Notes: a model not told the origin generated them from the sequence alone. Counted from the first letter of the stretch, positions 1-7,837 are shown. The stretch: DNA of 25,302 bases from an uncultured Streptococcus sp. (GCA_934215455.1 CAKPZX010000025.1:1-25302), one strand, 5' to 3'. Numbers and translations: made by a program.

Positions 1-81
1 AAGATCCGCGGAAGTGAATTGGTTCGCGGTCGTGGTGGACCTCGTTGTATGTCAATGCCATTCGAACGTGAAGAAATCTAA
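1..81 (+). CDS. arcA: Arginine deiminase, 3' end only
   Basis: This is the C-terminal 26 residues of arginine deiminase, which hydrolyses arginine to citrulline and ammonia in the cytoplasm as the first step of the arginine deiminase pathway. The reading frame is open from base 1 to the TAA at 79-81. It contains the motif RGGPRCMSMPFERE, which in this family holds the catalytic cysteine (codon at 46-48) that attacks the guanidino carbon. The 5' end, the start and the operon promoter lie outside the window. arcB follows 84 bases downstream on the same strand, the usual order. Identity is secure because the catalytic C-terminal motif is diagnostic. Confidence 0.95.
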   Translation, partial: KIRGSELVRGRGGPRCMSMPFEREEI

Positions 82-93
82 TAGAGAAGACCG

Positions 94-119
94 AGAGCTG
101 GTCTTTGGGGATCAGCTCT
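94..119 (+). repeat. Intercistronic hairpin between arcA and arcB
   Basis: A 10-bp inverted repeat (AGAGCTGGTC with GATCAGCTCT, one G-U pair) surrounds a six-base loop, 13 bases after the arcA stop. No run of T follows directly, so it is not a good intrinsic terminator. An mRNA-processing or stabilising role between the two genes is inference. Confidence 0.6.
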
Positions 120-165
120 TCCTTCTTACTGATCAATACTAGAAAGAAAATAGGAGACAAATAGA

Positions 166-1182
166 ATGACAAATTCAGTGTTCCAAGGACGTAGCTTCTT
201 GGCAGAAAAAGACTTTACACGTGCAGAGTTAGAATACCTTATCGGACTTTCAGCTCACTTGAAAGACCTTAAAAAACGCAACATTGAACACCACTATCTT
301 GCTGGTAAAAACATTGCGCTTTTGTTTGAAAAAACTTCAACTCGTACTCGTGCTGCCTTCACAACAGCAGCTATCGACCTTGGTGCTCACCCAGAATACC
401 TAGGTGCAAACGACATCCAACTTGGTAAAAAAGAATCTACAGAAGATACTGCTAAAGTTCTTGGACGTATGTTTGACGGTATTGAATTCCGTGGTTTCAG
501 CCAACGTATGGTTGAAGAATTGGCTGAATTCTCAGGTGTTCCAGTATGGAATGGTTTGACTGACGAATGGCACCCAACTCAAATGCTTGCAGACTACTTG
601 ACAGTTCAAGAAAACTTTGGACGTTTGGAAGGTTTGACACTTGTATACTGTGGTGATGGACGTAACAACGTTGCGAACAGCCTTCTTGTAACAGGTGCTA
701 TCCTTGGTGTGAACGTACACATCTTCTCACCAAAAGAACTCTTCCCAGAAAAAGAAATCGTTGAATTGGCAGAAGGATTTGCAAAAGAAAGTGGCGCTCA
801 TATCTTAATCACTGAAGATGCTGACGAAGCAGTGAAAGGTGCAGACGTACTTTACACTGACGTTTGGGTATCAATGGGTGAAGAAGACAAATTTGCAGAA
901 CGTGTTGCCCTTTTGAAACCTTACCAAGTAAACATGGATTTGATTAAGAAAGCTGATAACGAAGACTTGATCTTCTTGCACTGCTTGCCAGCCTTCCACG
1001 ATACAAATACTGTTTACGGTAAAGATGTAGCTGAAAAATTCGGCGTAGAAGAAATGGAAGTTACTGACGAAGTGTTCCGTAGCAAATATGCTCGTCACTT
1101 TGACCAAGCTGAAAACCGTATGCACACCATCAAAGCGGTTATGGCAGCGACTCTTGGTAACTTGTACATTCCAAAAGTTTAA
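166..1182 (+). CDS. arcB: Ornithine carbamoyltransferase, catabolic
   Basis: Cytoplasmic enzyme that phosphorolyses citrulline to ornithine and carbamoyl phosphate, the second step of the arginine deiminase pathway. The 338-residue protein has the family length. The carbamoyl-phosphate-binding loop STRTR is at residues 58-62, HPTQ at 136-139, the ornithine-binding DVWVSMG segment at about 232-238 and the catalytic HCLP at 272-275. The start is the ATG at 166, preceded by an AGGAGA ribosome site. It lies between arcA and arcC on the same strand, which supports the catabolic rather than biosynthetic (ArgF) assignment. The enzyme fold alone does not separate the two roles; the context does. Confidence 0.97.
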   Translation: MTNSVFQGRSFLAEKDFTRAELEYLIGLSAHLKDLKKRNIEHHYLAGKNIALLFEKTSTRTRAAFTTAAIDLGAHPEYLGANDIQLGKKESTEDTAKVLGRMFDGIEFRGFSQRMVEELAEFSGVPVWNGLTDEWHPTQMLADYLTVQENFGRLEGLTLVYCGDGRNNVANSLLVTGAILGVNVHIFSPKELFPEKEIVELAEGFAKESGAHILITEDADEAVKGADVLYTDVWVSMGEEDKFAERVALLKPYQVNMDLIKKADNEDLIFLHCLPAFHDTNTVYGKDVAEKFGVEEMEVTDEVFRSKYARHFDQAENRMHTIKAVMAATLGNLYIPKV

Positions 1183-1208
1183 GACTTTATAACCGTATAC
1201 CAACAGCT

Positions 1209-1250
1209 ATAGGGGCTGGACTGCTAGCTTTAGTCCTGCCCCTATTTTTT
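1209..1250 (+). terminator. Intrinsic terminator or attenuator inside the arc operon
   Basis: A 14-position stem with one internal T-T mismatch (ATAGGGGCTGGACT pairs with AGTCCTGCCCCTAT), a nine-base loop and a run of T directly after it. It has the full form of a rho-independent terminator, yet arcC begins only 18 bases later. Partial read-through that lowers arcC, arcD and arcT relative to arcAB is the natural reading. Confidence 0.8.
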
Positions 1251-1267
1251 ATAGAAAGGGAAAACTT

Positions 1268-2212
1268 ATGTCAAGAAAAATCGTCGTTGCTTTGGGAGGA
1301 AATGCTATTCTCTCATCTGATCCTTCTGCTCAAGCTCAACAAGAAGCACTTGTAGAAACAGCAAAACACTTAGTCAAGTTAATCAAAAATGGGGATGACT
1401 TGATCATCACTCACGGAAATGGTCCTCAAGTAGGGAACCTTTTGCTTCAACACTTGGCAGCAAACTCTGAAAAGAACCCTGCTTTCCCACTTGATTCATT
1501 AGTTGCAATGACCGAAGGAAGCATTGGCTACTGGCTTCAAAATGCTCTTCAAAATGCTCTTCTTGAAGAAGGAATCGAAAAAGACGTGGCTTCTGTTGTG
1601 ACACAAGTCGTTGTTGATAAGAATGACCCAGCTTTTGTCAACCTCAGCAAACCAATCGGTCCATTCTACTCAGAAGAAGAAGCAAAAGCAGAAGCTGAAA
1701 AATCAGGAGCAACTTTCAAAGAAGATGCTGGTCGTGGCTGGCGTAAAGTCGTGGCTTCACCAAAACCAGTGGATATCAAAGAAATCAATACCATCCGTAC
1801 TTTGTTGAACGACGGTCAAGTCGTTGTGGCAGCCGGTGGTGGCGGTATCCCAGTTGTGAAAGAAGCAGATGGTAGCCTATCTGGTGTTGAAGCTGTAATC
1901 GATAAAGACTTCGCCTCTCAACGTTTGGCTGAATTAGTAGAAGCAGACCTCTTCATCGTTTTGACTGGTGTCGATTATGTCTTTGTGAACTATAACAAAC
2001 CAGACCAAGCAAAATTGGAACATGTCAATGTAGCTCAATTGGAAGAATACATCAAACAAGACCAATTTGCACCAGGAAGCATGCTTCCTAAAGTGGAAGC
2101 TGCCATTGCCTTTGTAAATGGTCGCCCAGAAGGAAAAGCAGTTATTACATCACTTGAAAACCTTGGCGCTTTGATTGAGTCTGAAAGTGGAACAATCATC
2201 CAAAAAGACTAA
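1268..2212 (+). CDS. arcC: Carbamate kinase
   Basis: Cytoplasmic kinase that transfers phosphate from carbamoyl phosphate to ADP, giving ATP, ammonia and CO2. It is the energy-yielding last step of the arginine deiminase pathway. The 314-residue protein belongs to the amino acid kinase fold. The N-terminal phosphate loop VALGGNAIL is at residues 7-15, HGNGPQVG at 49-56, the glycine-rich AGGGGIPV at about 189-196, VIDKD at 210-214 and VLTGVD at 231-236. The start is the ATG at 1268 behind AAAGGGAAA. It sits directly after the terminator-like hairpin that follows arcB, so its expression probably depends on read-through unless an unseen promoter exists. Confidence 0.97.
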   Translation: MSRKIVVALGGNAILSSDPSAQAQQEALVETAKHLVKLIKNGDDLIITHGNGPQVGNLLLQHLAANSEKNPAFPLDSLVAMTEGSIGYWLQNALQNALLEEGIEKDVASVVTQVVVDKNDPAFVNLSKPIGPFYSEEEAKAEAEKSGATFKEDAGRGWRKVVASPKPVDIKEINTIRTLLNDGQVVVAAGGGGIPVVKEADGSLSGVEAVIDKDFASQRLAELVEADLFIVLTGVDYVFVNYNKPDQAKLEHVNVAQLEEYIKQDQFAPGSMLPKVEAAIAFVNGRPEGKAVITSLENLGALIESESGTIIQKD

Positions 2213-2231
2213 TGAAAAATTAGGAAAAAAC

Positions 2232-2260
2232 TAGTATTTTAAAGCTTATTGTGATAGAAT
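2232..2260 (+). promoter_or_regulatory. Candidate internal promoter for arcD
   Basis: An extended -10 element (TGATAGAAT at 2252-2260) lies about 77 bases before the arcD start. The matching -35 position (TAGTAT, 17-base spacer) is poor, so activity would rest on the TGn extension. It would let arcD and arcT be made apart from arcABC. Confidence 0.4.
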
Positions 2261-2269
2261 AAATCTATA

Positions 2270-2301
2270 GGTAAGCGTTTTACAAGAGACTCTTGTAAAA
2301 C
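2270..2301 (+). promoter_or_regulatory. cre-like palindrome overlapping an 11-bp hairpin before arcD
   Basis: Two symmetries overlap here. GGTAAGCGTTTTACAA (2270-2285) has the central CG and flanking A/T symmetry of a CcpA cre site but misses several consensus positions. A perfect 11-bp hairpin, GTTTTACAAGA with TCTTGTAAAAC (2277-2301, three-base loop), shares its left half. Both lie just downstream of the candidate promoter. CcpA control of arc genes is known in streptococci; binding at this site is inference. Confidence 0.35.
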
Positions 2302-2336
2302 ATCACTCACACTTTGTTGCGTTAGGAGGAAGACAA

Positions 2337-3848
2337 ATGAGTGAAAAAACGAAAAAAGGATTTAAGATGCCTTCATCTTTTTCCGTATTGTTAATTATCA
2401 TTGCTATTATGGCAGTGTTAACTTGGATTATTCCAGCTGGTCAATACAAGGTTGACGATGCAGGTGCTATCATTGCAGGTAGTTATGAATCTGTAAAAGC
2501 ACATCCTCAAGGGATTTGGGATGTCTTGATGGCCCCAATCAATGCCATGCTTGGTAAAGCACCAACCAGTGCAGCGATTGATGTAGCCTTCTTCATCTTG
2601 ATGGTCGGTGGTTTCCTTGGAGTTGTGAACGAAACAGGTACCCTTGATGTAGGGATTGCTTCTATCGTTCGTAAATACAAAGGCCGCGAAAAAATGTTGA
2701 TTTTGATCTTGATGCCTTTGTTTGCCCTTGGTGGTACAACTTATGGTATGGGTGAAGAAACCATGGCCTTCTATCCACTTCTTGTACCTGTTATGATGTC
2801 CGTTGGTTTTGACAGTTTGACAGGGGTAGCCATTATCCTCTTAGGATCCCAAATCGGATGTTTGGCGTCAACATTGAACCCATTTGCGACAGTTATCGCA
2901 TCTGATACTGCAGGTATCTCAAGTGCTTCAGGTCTCTTACTTCGTGTGATCTTCTGGATCGTATTGACAGGACTTAGCACATACTATGTATACCGTTATG
3001 CAGATAAGGTTCAAAAAGACCCAACCAAATCTCTCACCTATGCAACTCGTGAAGAAGATTTGAAACACTTCAATGTTGAAAGTGGCGAAGAAATTCCTTC
3101 ACAAATGAACAAGAAACAAAAACGTGTCTTGGTCGTCTTCATCTCAACATTCGTTATCATGGTTGCTGGATTTATCCCATTCAAAGATTTGGGTATTAAA
3201 TTCTTTGAAACCTTCAACGAATCTCTCCATAAAATTCCAGTACTTGGTCAATTGATCGGTAACACAGATGCTCTTGGTACATGGTACTTCCCTCAAACAG
3301 CTATGCTCTTTGCCTTCATGGGAATCCTCGTTGGTATCATTTATGGCTTGAAAGAAGATAAAATTATTTCATCTTTCATGAATGGTGCAGCTGACCTCTT
3401 GAGTGTTGCGCTTATCGTAGCGGTAGCACGTGGTATCCAAGTCATCATGAACGACGGTATGATCACTGCGACAATTCTTCACTGGGGTGAAGAAGGACTT
3501 AAAGGTCTTTCATCTCAATTGTTCATTGTCTTGACTTACATTTTCTACTTGCCAATGTCATTCTTGATCCCATCATCATCTGGTCTTGCCAGTGCAACAA
3601 TGGGTATCATGGCACCTCTTGGTAAATTCGTCAATGTACCAGGTAGCTTGATTGTCACAGCTTACCAATCTGCATCTGGTGTCTTGAACTTGATCGCACC
3701 AACTTCAGGTATCGTAATGGGAGCTCTTGCTCTTGGACGTGTTGACTTGAGTGCATGGTGGAAATTCATGGGTAAATTGGTCGTAGCGATTGTTGTGATC
3801 ACCATTGCCCTTCTTCTACTAGGAACTGTGGTTCCATTCTTGCAATAG
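2337..3848 (+). CDS. arcD: Arginine/ornithine antiporter, YfcC/DcuC-like family
   Basis: Integral membrane transporter expected to import arginine in exchange for the ornithine made by ArcB, so uptake costs no net energy. The 503-residue protein has about ten to twelve hydrophobic segments, starting with one at residues 14-33 and ending with one at about 475-500. It carries the glycine- and serine-rich stretch SSSGLASATMG typical of the YfcC (C4-dicarboxylate carrier-like) family. Streptococcal ArcD proteins belong to this family rather than to the APC-type ArcD of Pseudomonas. The start is the ATG at 2337, seven bases after AGGAGG. Substrate is assigned from operon position, not from binding residues. 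Confidence 0.9.
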   Translation: MSEKTKKGFKMPSSFSVLLIIIAIMAVLTWIIPAGQYKVDDAGAIIAGSYESVKAHPQGIWDVLMAPINAMLGKAPTSAAIDVAFFILMVGGFLGVVNETGTLDVGIASIVRKYKGREKMLILILMPLFALGGTTYGMGEETMAFYPLLVPVMMSVGFDSLTGVAIILLGSQIGCLASTLNPFATVIASDTAGISSASGLLLRVIFWIVLTGLSTYYVYRYADKVQKDPTKSLTYATREEDLKHFNVESGEEIPSQMNKKQKRVLVVFISTFVIMVAGFIPFKDLGIKFFETFNESLHKIPVLGQLIGNTDALGTWYFPQTAMLFAFMGILVGIIYGLKEDKIISSFMNGAADLLSVALIVAVARGIQVIMNDGMITATILHWGEEGLKGLSSQLFIVLTYIFYLPMSFLIPSSSGLASATMGIMAPLGKFVNVPGSLIVTAYQSASGVLNLIAPTSGIVMGALALGRVDLSAWWKFMGKLVVAIVVITIALLLLGTVVPFLQ

Positions 3849-3865
3849 AATAAAGTAGGTGTTTC

Positions 3866-5200
3866 ATGAAAAATAGAATAAAGAACGATGTGAAAGAGCA
3901 GTTTTTAAACTCGCTTCAAACCATCATTTCTTACCCTTCAGTATTAAACGAAGGGGAAAATGGAACACCGTTTGGACAAGCTATCCAAGATGTCCTAGAA
4001 AAAACCTTAGAGCTTGCTCGAGAATTAGGTTTTCAAACGTATATAGATCCTGAAGGATACTATGGATATGCAGAGATCGGTCAGGGGGAAGAACTCCTGG
4101 CCGTTCTTTGTCACTTGGATGTTGTTCCAGCCGGTGATCTAAAAGATTGGCAAACGCCACCTTTTGAAGCAACCATTGTCGGTGACTATCTAGTAGGTCG
4201 TGGTGTGCAGGATGATAAGGGGCCGTCACTCGCTGCTCTCTACGCTGTCAAGAGTTTGCTGGATGATGGCATCCAGTTTACCAAACGAATCCGCTTTATC
4301 TTTGGGACGGATGAAGAAACCTTGTGGCGCTGTATGAACCGCTACAACCAAATCGAAAAGCAAGCAGATCTTGGATTTGCACCGGATTCCTCTTTCCCAT
4401 TAACCTATGCTGAAAAAGGCTTATTACAAGTGAAATTGCATGGTCCAGGTTGGGATGATCTTCCCTTACAGGCTGGTCAGGCCCTCAATGTTGTTCCAGA
4501 CAAGGCGACCTATGCTGGTCATCGTTTGGAAGAGTTGCTTCCTGTTTTGGATCAAAGTGGGGTTCAGTATAGCCAAACAGAAGATTCTGTAACGGTTTTG
4601 GGTGTTTCCAAGCACTCTAAAGATGCAGCTGAAGGAGTGAATGCTATTGTCGGTTTAGCGGAAAGTTTATCCCTCATCCAACCCCATCCAGCTTTGCTCT
4701 TTATCGCAGATGCTGTTGGTGAGGATGCAAAGGGAGAAGCGCTATTTGGCCCTGTTTCAGATGAACCAAGTGGGGATCTTTCCTTCAATCTTGCGACCCT
4801 TGTGATCGATCAAGAACAATCGGAAATCGGAATTGATATTCGGATCCCGGTCTTAGCAGACAAGGATGCCTTGGTAGCTCGTTTGCAAGAAATTGCGGCC
4901 AGCTATCAGTTGGAATATGAAGAGTTTGATTATTTGGCTCCTTTATATGTTCCTTTGGATAGTTCTTTAGTTAGCTCTTTGATGGCTGTCTATCAGGAAG
5001 AAACAGGTGATTTAACTCCAGCCATGTCTTCTGGTGGTGCCACGTTTGCGCGGACCATGGAAAATTGTGTCGCTTTTGGGGCTCTTTTCCCAGGTGCAGA
5101 ACAGACCGAGCATCAAGCCAATGAACGGGCAAAAATTGACGATCTCTACGCTGCGATGGAAATCTATCGAGAAGCTATTCAGCGCTTAGCCACTATATAA
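3866..5200 (+). CDS. arcT: M20-family dipeptidase of the arc cluster (ArcT)
   Basis: Zinc-dependent peptidase of family M20 (PepV/Sapep-like), 444 residues. The metal and catalytic residues can be placed by family pattern: CHLDVVPAGD (H83, D85), GRGVQDDKGP (D116), GTDEETLW (E150 catalytic, E151 ligand), FAPDSSFP (D174) and a late H416 in EQTEHQANER. It presumably frees arginine or other residues from peptides for the pathway. The name arcT was used elsewhere for an aminotransferase; nothing here resembles one. It starts 17 bases after arcD with only a weak GGTG ribosome site, suggesting translation tied to arcD, and ends inside the shared terminator with argR. Physiological substrate is unknown. 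Confidence 0.85.
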   Translation: MKNRIKNDVKEQFLNSLQTIISYPSVLNEGENGTPFGQAIQDVLEKTLELARELGFQTYIDPEGYYGYAEIGQGEELLAVLCHLDVVPAGDLKDWQTPPFEATIVGDYLVGRGVQDDKGPSLAALYAVKSLLDDGIQFTKRIRFIFGTDEETLWRCMNRYNQIEKQADLGFAPDSSFPLTYAEKGLLQVKLHGPGWDDLPLQAGQALNVVPDKATYAGHRLEELLPVLDQSGVQYSQTEDSVTVLGVSKHSKDAAEGVNAIVGLAESLSLIQPHPALLFIADAVGEDAKGEALFGPVSDEPSGDLSFNLATLVIDQEQSEIGIDIRIPVLADKDALVARLQEIAASYQLEYEEFDYLAPLYVPLDSSLVSSLMAVYQEETGDLTPAMSSGGATFARTMENCVAFGALFPGAEQTEHQANERAKIDDLYAAMEIYREAIQRLATI

Positions 5201-5231
5201 AAAGTTTGGAAACTTGGTTTCCAAACTTTTT
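5199..5231. terminator. Bidirectional terminator shared by arcT and argR
   Basis: A perfect 15-bp stem (AAAAAGTTTGGAAAC pairing with GTTTCCAAACTTTTT) with a three-base loop. The A-rich and T-rich ends give a T tail on both strands, so it can end arcT transcripts rightward and argR transcripts leftward. The last two bases of the arcT stop and two bases of the argR stop lie inside the stem. Confidence 0.9.
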
Positions 5232-5700
5232 ATTTACTAAAGAAGAAGGGTGGGGTGAATTCTTTTAATTTTTCAAAACAATCCAAAGCTCCTTGGTTGT
5301 CTTCGCAGATAACCAAACAGACATCGTCTCCACAGATGGTGGCTACAATTTCTTGGAGTTCCAATGCATCTAAGATCGCTCCAAAGGATTGTGCCAGACC
5401 TGGAAGAGTTTTTACAACGACCTGGTTTTGAACCGGCCGCAACATGACTAAGGCATCTTCCATATACATCCGCAGGCGCTTTTCCCAACGGGAAGGAGCG
5501 ATGGTATTCATGGCATAGTAGGAACTATCCCCCTCGTTAATTTTTACTAGATTCAAGGATTTGACATCCCGTGAAAGGGTGGACTGGGTAACGAGAACGC
5601 CATTTGCTTCTAAGGCTTCTTGAAGTTCTTGTTGGGTATGAATCCTACGCTCAGAAATGATAGAGCGGATCAAGCGGTGGCGGCTTTCAATTTTATTCAT
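5230..5700 (-). CDS. argR: Arginine repressor family regulator (ArgR/AhrC, often called ArcR here)
   Basis: DNA-binding regulator of arginine metabolism. It has 156 residues, the family length. The winged helix-turn-helix spans about residues 5-65 with the recognition segment [17 protein letters not shown] at 39-55. The C-terminal hexamerisation and arginine-binding domain covers about 85-150, with the ligand-contacting Asp pair at D125-D126. Family members usually read GDDT there; this one reads ICGDDVC. Four cysteines (123, 128, 132, 141) cluster round the pocket. It is the last gene of the queA transcript (11-base gap) and converges on arcT. In streptococci the ArgR paralogue beside arc genes is linked to their arginine-dependent control; that role here is by context. 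Confidence 0.93.
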   Translation of the reverse strand: MNKIESRHRLIRSIISERRIHTQQELQEALEANGVLVTQSTLSRDVKSLNLVKINEGDSSYYAMNTIAPSRWEKRLRMYMEDALVMLRPVQNQVVVKTLPGLAQSFGAILDALELQEIVATICGDDVCLVICEDNQGALDCFEKLKEFTPPFFFSK

Positions 5701-5711
5701 GAGAGACTCCT

Positions 5712-6740
5712 TTACTTGATGAACATAGCATCTCCAAAACTGAAGAAGCGGTAGCGTTCTTGAATCGCATGGTGGTATGCTTCGAGGGTTAATTCACGAC
5801 CAGCAAAGGCAGAAACCAACATGACCAGAGTTGATTTTGGAAGGTGGAAGTTGGTTGAAAAGGCATCGACGACTTTCCATTCGTAACCTGGTTTGATAAA
5901 GATATTGGTCCAGCCTGAATCGGCTTGGATATCTCCATCAAATTTGTTGCCAATCGTTTCAAGGGTCCGAATAGAAGTCGTTCCGACGGCCACGATGCGT
6001 TTCCCTGCAGCTTTTACCTGACGAAGGGTCGCAGCAGCCTCTTCAGAAAGTTGGTAGAATTCAGAGTGCATCTCATGGTCTTCAAGATTGTCCACGGATA
6101 CTGGACGGAAGGTTCCTAGGCCCACATGAAGGGTCAAATAGACCAGGTGAACCCCTTTTGCTTCAATCTTTTGGAGCAATTCTTGAGTGAAATGAAGACC
6201 TGCCGTTGGAGCTGCAGCAGAACCATTTTCTTTGGCGTAAACGGTTTGGTAGCGCTCGCGATCAGCAAGCTTTTCGTGAATATAGGGAGGAAGTGGCATT
6301 TCACCAAGGCTTTCCAAGACTTCTAAAAAGATCCCTTGGTAGTGGAAGCGAACGATGCGCCCACCATGCTCCAATTCTTCCTCAACGGTTGCGGTCAAAC
6401 GACCATCTCCAAAGCTGACTGTAGCCCCTACCTTTAAGCGTTTTGCGGGTTTTGCCAAGACTTCCCAATAGTCATCTTGAGTATTTTTAAGGAGAAGGAA
6501 TTCGACGTGACCACCTGTTTCTGGTTTGACCCCATGAAGACGGGCAGGTAGCACGCGCGTATTGTTCATGACAAGAGCATCTCCTGGCTCCAATTCATCC
6601 AAAATTGCATCAAAATGACGGTCTTGGAATTGCCCTGTTTTTCGATCGAGGATCAAGAGTTTAGAGGCATCTCGTTTTTCAAGAGGGGTTTGGGCAATCA
6701 GTTCTTCAGGCAAATCAAAGTCAAAGTCGTTGGTATTCAT
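5712..6740 (-). CDS. queA: S-adenosylmethionine:tRNA ribosyltransferase-isomerase
   Basis: Transfers and isomerises the ribose of S-adenosylmethionine onto preQ1 in tRNA, forming epoxyqueuosine at the wobble position of GUN anticodons. The 342-residue protein has the usual length. Visible signatures are RDASKLL at 23-29, [10 protein letters not shown] at 59-68, PPYI at 151-154 and [10 protein letters not shown] at 176-185. The start ATG at 6738-6740 follows an AAAGGAG ribosome site that overlaps the end of the upstream small gene. argR follows after 11 bases, so the two are co-transcribed. No functional link between queuosine and arginine catabolism is evident; the pairing is a conserved neighbourhood in oral streptococci as far as I recall. 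Confidence 0.97.
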   Translation of the reverse strand: MNTNDFDFDLPEELIAQTPLEKRDASKLLILDRKTGQFQDRHFDAILDELEPGDALVMNNTRVLPARLHGVKPETGGHVEFLLLKNTQDDYWEVLAKPAKRLKVGATVSFGDGRLTATVEEELEHGGRIVRFHYQGIFLEVLESLGEMPLPPYIHEKLADRERYQTVYAKENGSAAAPTAGLHFTQELLQKIEAKGVHLVYLTLHVGLGTFRPVSVDNLEDHEMHSEFYQLSEEAAATLRQVKAAGKRIVAVGTTSIRTLETIGNKFDGDIQADSGWTNIFIKPGYEWKVVDAFSTNFHLPKSTLVMLVSAFAGRELTLEAYHHAIQERYRFFSFGDAMFIK

Positions 6741-6751
6741 TTGCGCTCCTT

Positions 6752-6922
6752 TTATAATAAATTTGTGAGTAGATAGATGGCTGTCCCGACAGCTAAGAGC
6801 ATTAGGCAGATTCCCATCAAAAAGATCAGGACCTTGAGAATCTTTCTTTGATGAATCAAGAAAGATAAGAGAAAGACAAGGAGTCCGATCAAAAAAATGA
6901 TGAATAATAGTGATACAATCAT
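6752..6922 (-). CDS. Small two-helix membrane protein before queA, unknown function
   Basis: A 56-residue hydrophobic protein beginning [15 protein letters not shown]. It has two membrane segments, at about residues 2-22 and 30-52, joined by a short basic turn (HQRKILK). I do not recognise its family. The frame stays open further upstream to a GTG at 6988. The ATG at 6920-6922 is preferred because the extended -10 promoter TGATATAAT lies at 6930-6938, leaving only seven bases before this ATG; earlier starts would overlap or precede the promoter. No properly spaced ribosome site is visible. The stop is 11 bases before queA, so the genes look coupled. It could be a chance ORF in the queA leader, but its two-helix pattern and tight join argue for a gene. 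Confidence 0.55.
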   Translation of the reverse strand: MIVSLLFIIFLIGLLVFLLSFLIHQRKILKVLIFLMGICLMLLAVGTAIYLLTNLL

Positions 6923-6929
6923 ACCTTTC

Positions 6930-6958
6930 ATTATATCATGAATCGACTTGAAAATGAA
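6930..6958 (-). promoter_or_regulatory. Extended -10 promoter of the small ORF-queA-argR transcript
   Basis: On the minus strand TGATATAAT (6938 to 6930) is a full extended -10. A -35 candidate TTCATT (6958 to 6953) lies 17 bases upstream and matches consensus at three of six positions. The predicted transcript start falls at about 6921-6924, on top of the small ORF start codon. Confidence 0.65.
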
Positions 6959-6973
6959 AAAAATGCCAGAAAA

Positions 6974-6987
6974 AGATAGCGGTTTCA
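6974..6987 (+). promoter_or_regulatory. Candidate CcpA cre site upstream of nagB
   Basis: AGATAGCGGTTTCA matches seven of the eight fixed positions of the cre pattern TGNNANCGNTNNCA. It ends one base before the nagB -35 box and lies between the divergent queA and nagB promoters. CcpA control of amino-sugar genes is known in streptococci; this site is predicted. Confidence 0.4.
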
Positions 6988-6988
6988 C

Positions 6989-7017
6989 TTGACAAAAATT
7001 GGTCTATACCATATAAT
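6989..7017 (+). promoter_or_regulatory. Consensus sigma-A promoter of nagB
   Basis: TTGACA (6989-6994) and TATAAT (7012-7017) are separated by exactly 17 bases, a perfect housekeeping promoter. Such a strong promoter before a catabolic gene implies control by repression, in keeping with the operator in its spacer. Confidence 0.92.
6998..7012 (+). promoter_or_regulatory. NagR-type (GntR family) dre operator within the nagB promoter
   Basis: ATTGGTCTATACCAT is a near-perfect palindrome centred at 7005 and matches the TGGTCTAGACCA-type site bound by NagR/YvoA regulators. It lies in the spacer between -35 and -10, where a bound repressor would exclude RNA polymerase. In this family glucosamine-6-phosphate or N-acetylglucosamine-6-phosphate releases the repressor. 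nagR itself is not in the window. Confidence 0.75.
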
Positions 7018-7047
7018 AAAAGCATAGAGAAATAGGAGGTCTATCCA

Positions 7048-7755
7048 ATGAAAATTATTGAAGTAAAGGACCAAATTGAAGGTGGAAAAGTTGCCTTTGA
7101 TATATTAAAAGAAACCTTAAAGGAAGGTGCTCAAACCTTAGGTCTTGCGACTGGAAGCAGTCCCCTTGAGTTTTATAAACAAATTCGTGAAAGTGATTTG
7201 GATCTGTCTAATCTAATCAGTGTGAACTTAGATGAATACGTAGGGTTGACGGGAGATGATCCTCAATCTTATCGGTATTTCATGGAGAAAAACCTCTTTG
7301 ATGCCAAACCATTCAAAGAAAGTTATCTCCCATCAGGTGTAGAAGAATCTGCCGATCAAGAAGTGATCCGTTATAACAAAATACTCGAAGACCATCCAGT
7401 GGATCTTCAAATCTTGGGAATCGGACGCAATGGGCATATCGGTTTTAATGAGCCAGGGACATCCTTTGATAGTCAGACCCACTTAGTTCAGTTGGATGAT
7501 TCTACCATTGAAGCTAATTCTCGTTTCTTTGATAAGATCGAAGATGTACCAACCCAAGCCATTTCGATGGGAATTGCTAATATCTTAGCTGCGAAATCAA
7601 TTGTCTTGTTTGCCTATGGGGAATCGAAAGCCCAAGCAATCAAAGGTACAGTAGAGGGTGAAAGGACAGAAAAAGTGCCAGCTAGTGCCCTTCAAGGACA
7701 TCCAAATGTGACCATTATTGCGGATAAGGAAGCCTTGAGCTTGTTAAGTCGATAA
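7048..7755 (+). CDS. nagB: Glucosamine-6-phosphate deaminase
   Basis: Cytoplasmic enzyme that converts glucosamine-6-phosphate to fructose-6-phosphate and ammonia, sending amino-sugar carbon into glycolysis. The 235-residue length is the compact Gram-positive form (the E. coli enzyme has 266). Visible motifs are the phosphate-binding ATGSSP at 34-39, VNLDEYVGL at 59-67 with the catalytic Asp at 62, and [14 protein letters not shown] at 124-137 with the catalytic His at 130. The start ATG at 7048 follows AGGAGG. It is transcribed alone, between a NagR-regulated promoter and its own terminator. Confidence 0.97.
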   Translation: MKIIEVKDQIEGGKVAFDILKETLKEGAQTLGLATGSSPLEFYKQIRESDLDLSNLISVNLDEYVGLTGDDPQSYRYFMEKNLFDAKPFKESYLPSGVEESADQEVIRYNKILEDHPVDLQILGIGRNGHIGFNEPGTSFDSQTHLVQLDDSTIEANSRFFDKIEDVPTQAISMGIANILAAKSIVLFAYGESKAQAIKGTVEGERTEKVPASALQGHPNVTIIADKEALSLLSR

Positions 7756-7763
7756 AAAACAGG

Positions 7764-7801
7764 ACCTATCGCCGATTTATTCGGGCCAGATAGGTTTTTT
7801 T
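7764..7801 (+). terminator. nagB intrinsic terminator
   Basis: ACCTATC pairs with GATAGGT and an inner CCGA pairs with TCGG, followed directly by seven T. It begins nine bases after the nagB stop. Its T tract falls where the -35 region of the dacA promoter would be. Confidence 0.88.
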
Positions 7802-7814
7802 CTGCTTCAAAATA

Positions 7815-7823
7815 TGGTACAAT
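7815..7823 (+). promoter_or_regulatory. Extended -10 promoter for dacA
   Basis: TGGTACAAT is an extended -10 element. The -35 position 17 bases upstream is only the T tract of the nagB terminator, so the promoter depends on the TGn motif. Transcription would start at about 7830, just before the structured leader. Confidence 0.5.
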
Positions 7824-7837
7824 ACAAGTAATTATCT

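Noticed and set aside
3866..5200. arcT as a pyridoxal-phosphate aminotransferase, following its name in some species
   Set aside because: The sequence has M20 metallopeptidase motifs (CHLDVVPAGD, GVQDDKG, GTDEE) and no aminotransferase lysine motif.
6923..6988. GTG-started 78-residue version of the small membrane protein
   Set aside because: The extra codons cover the -35 and -10 of the operon promoter and have no ribosome site.
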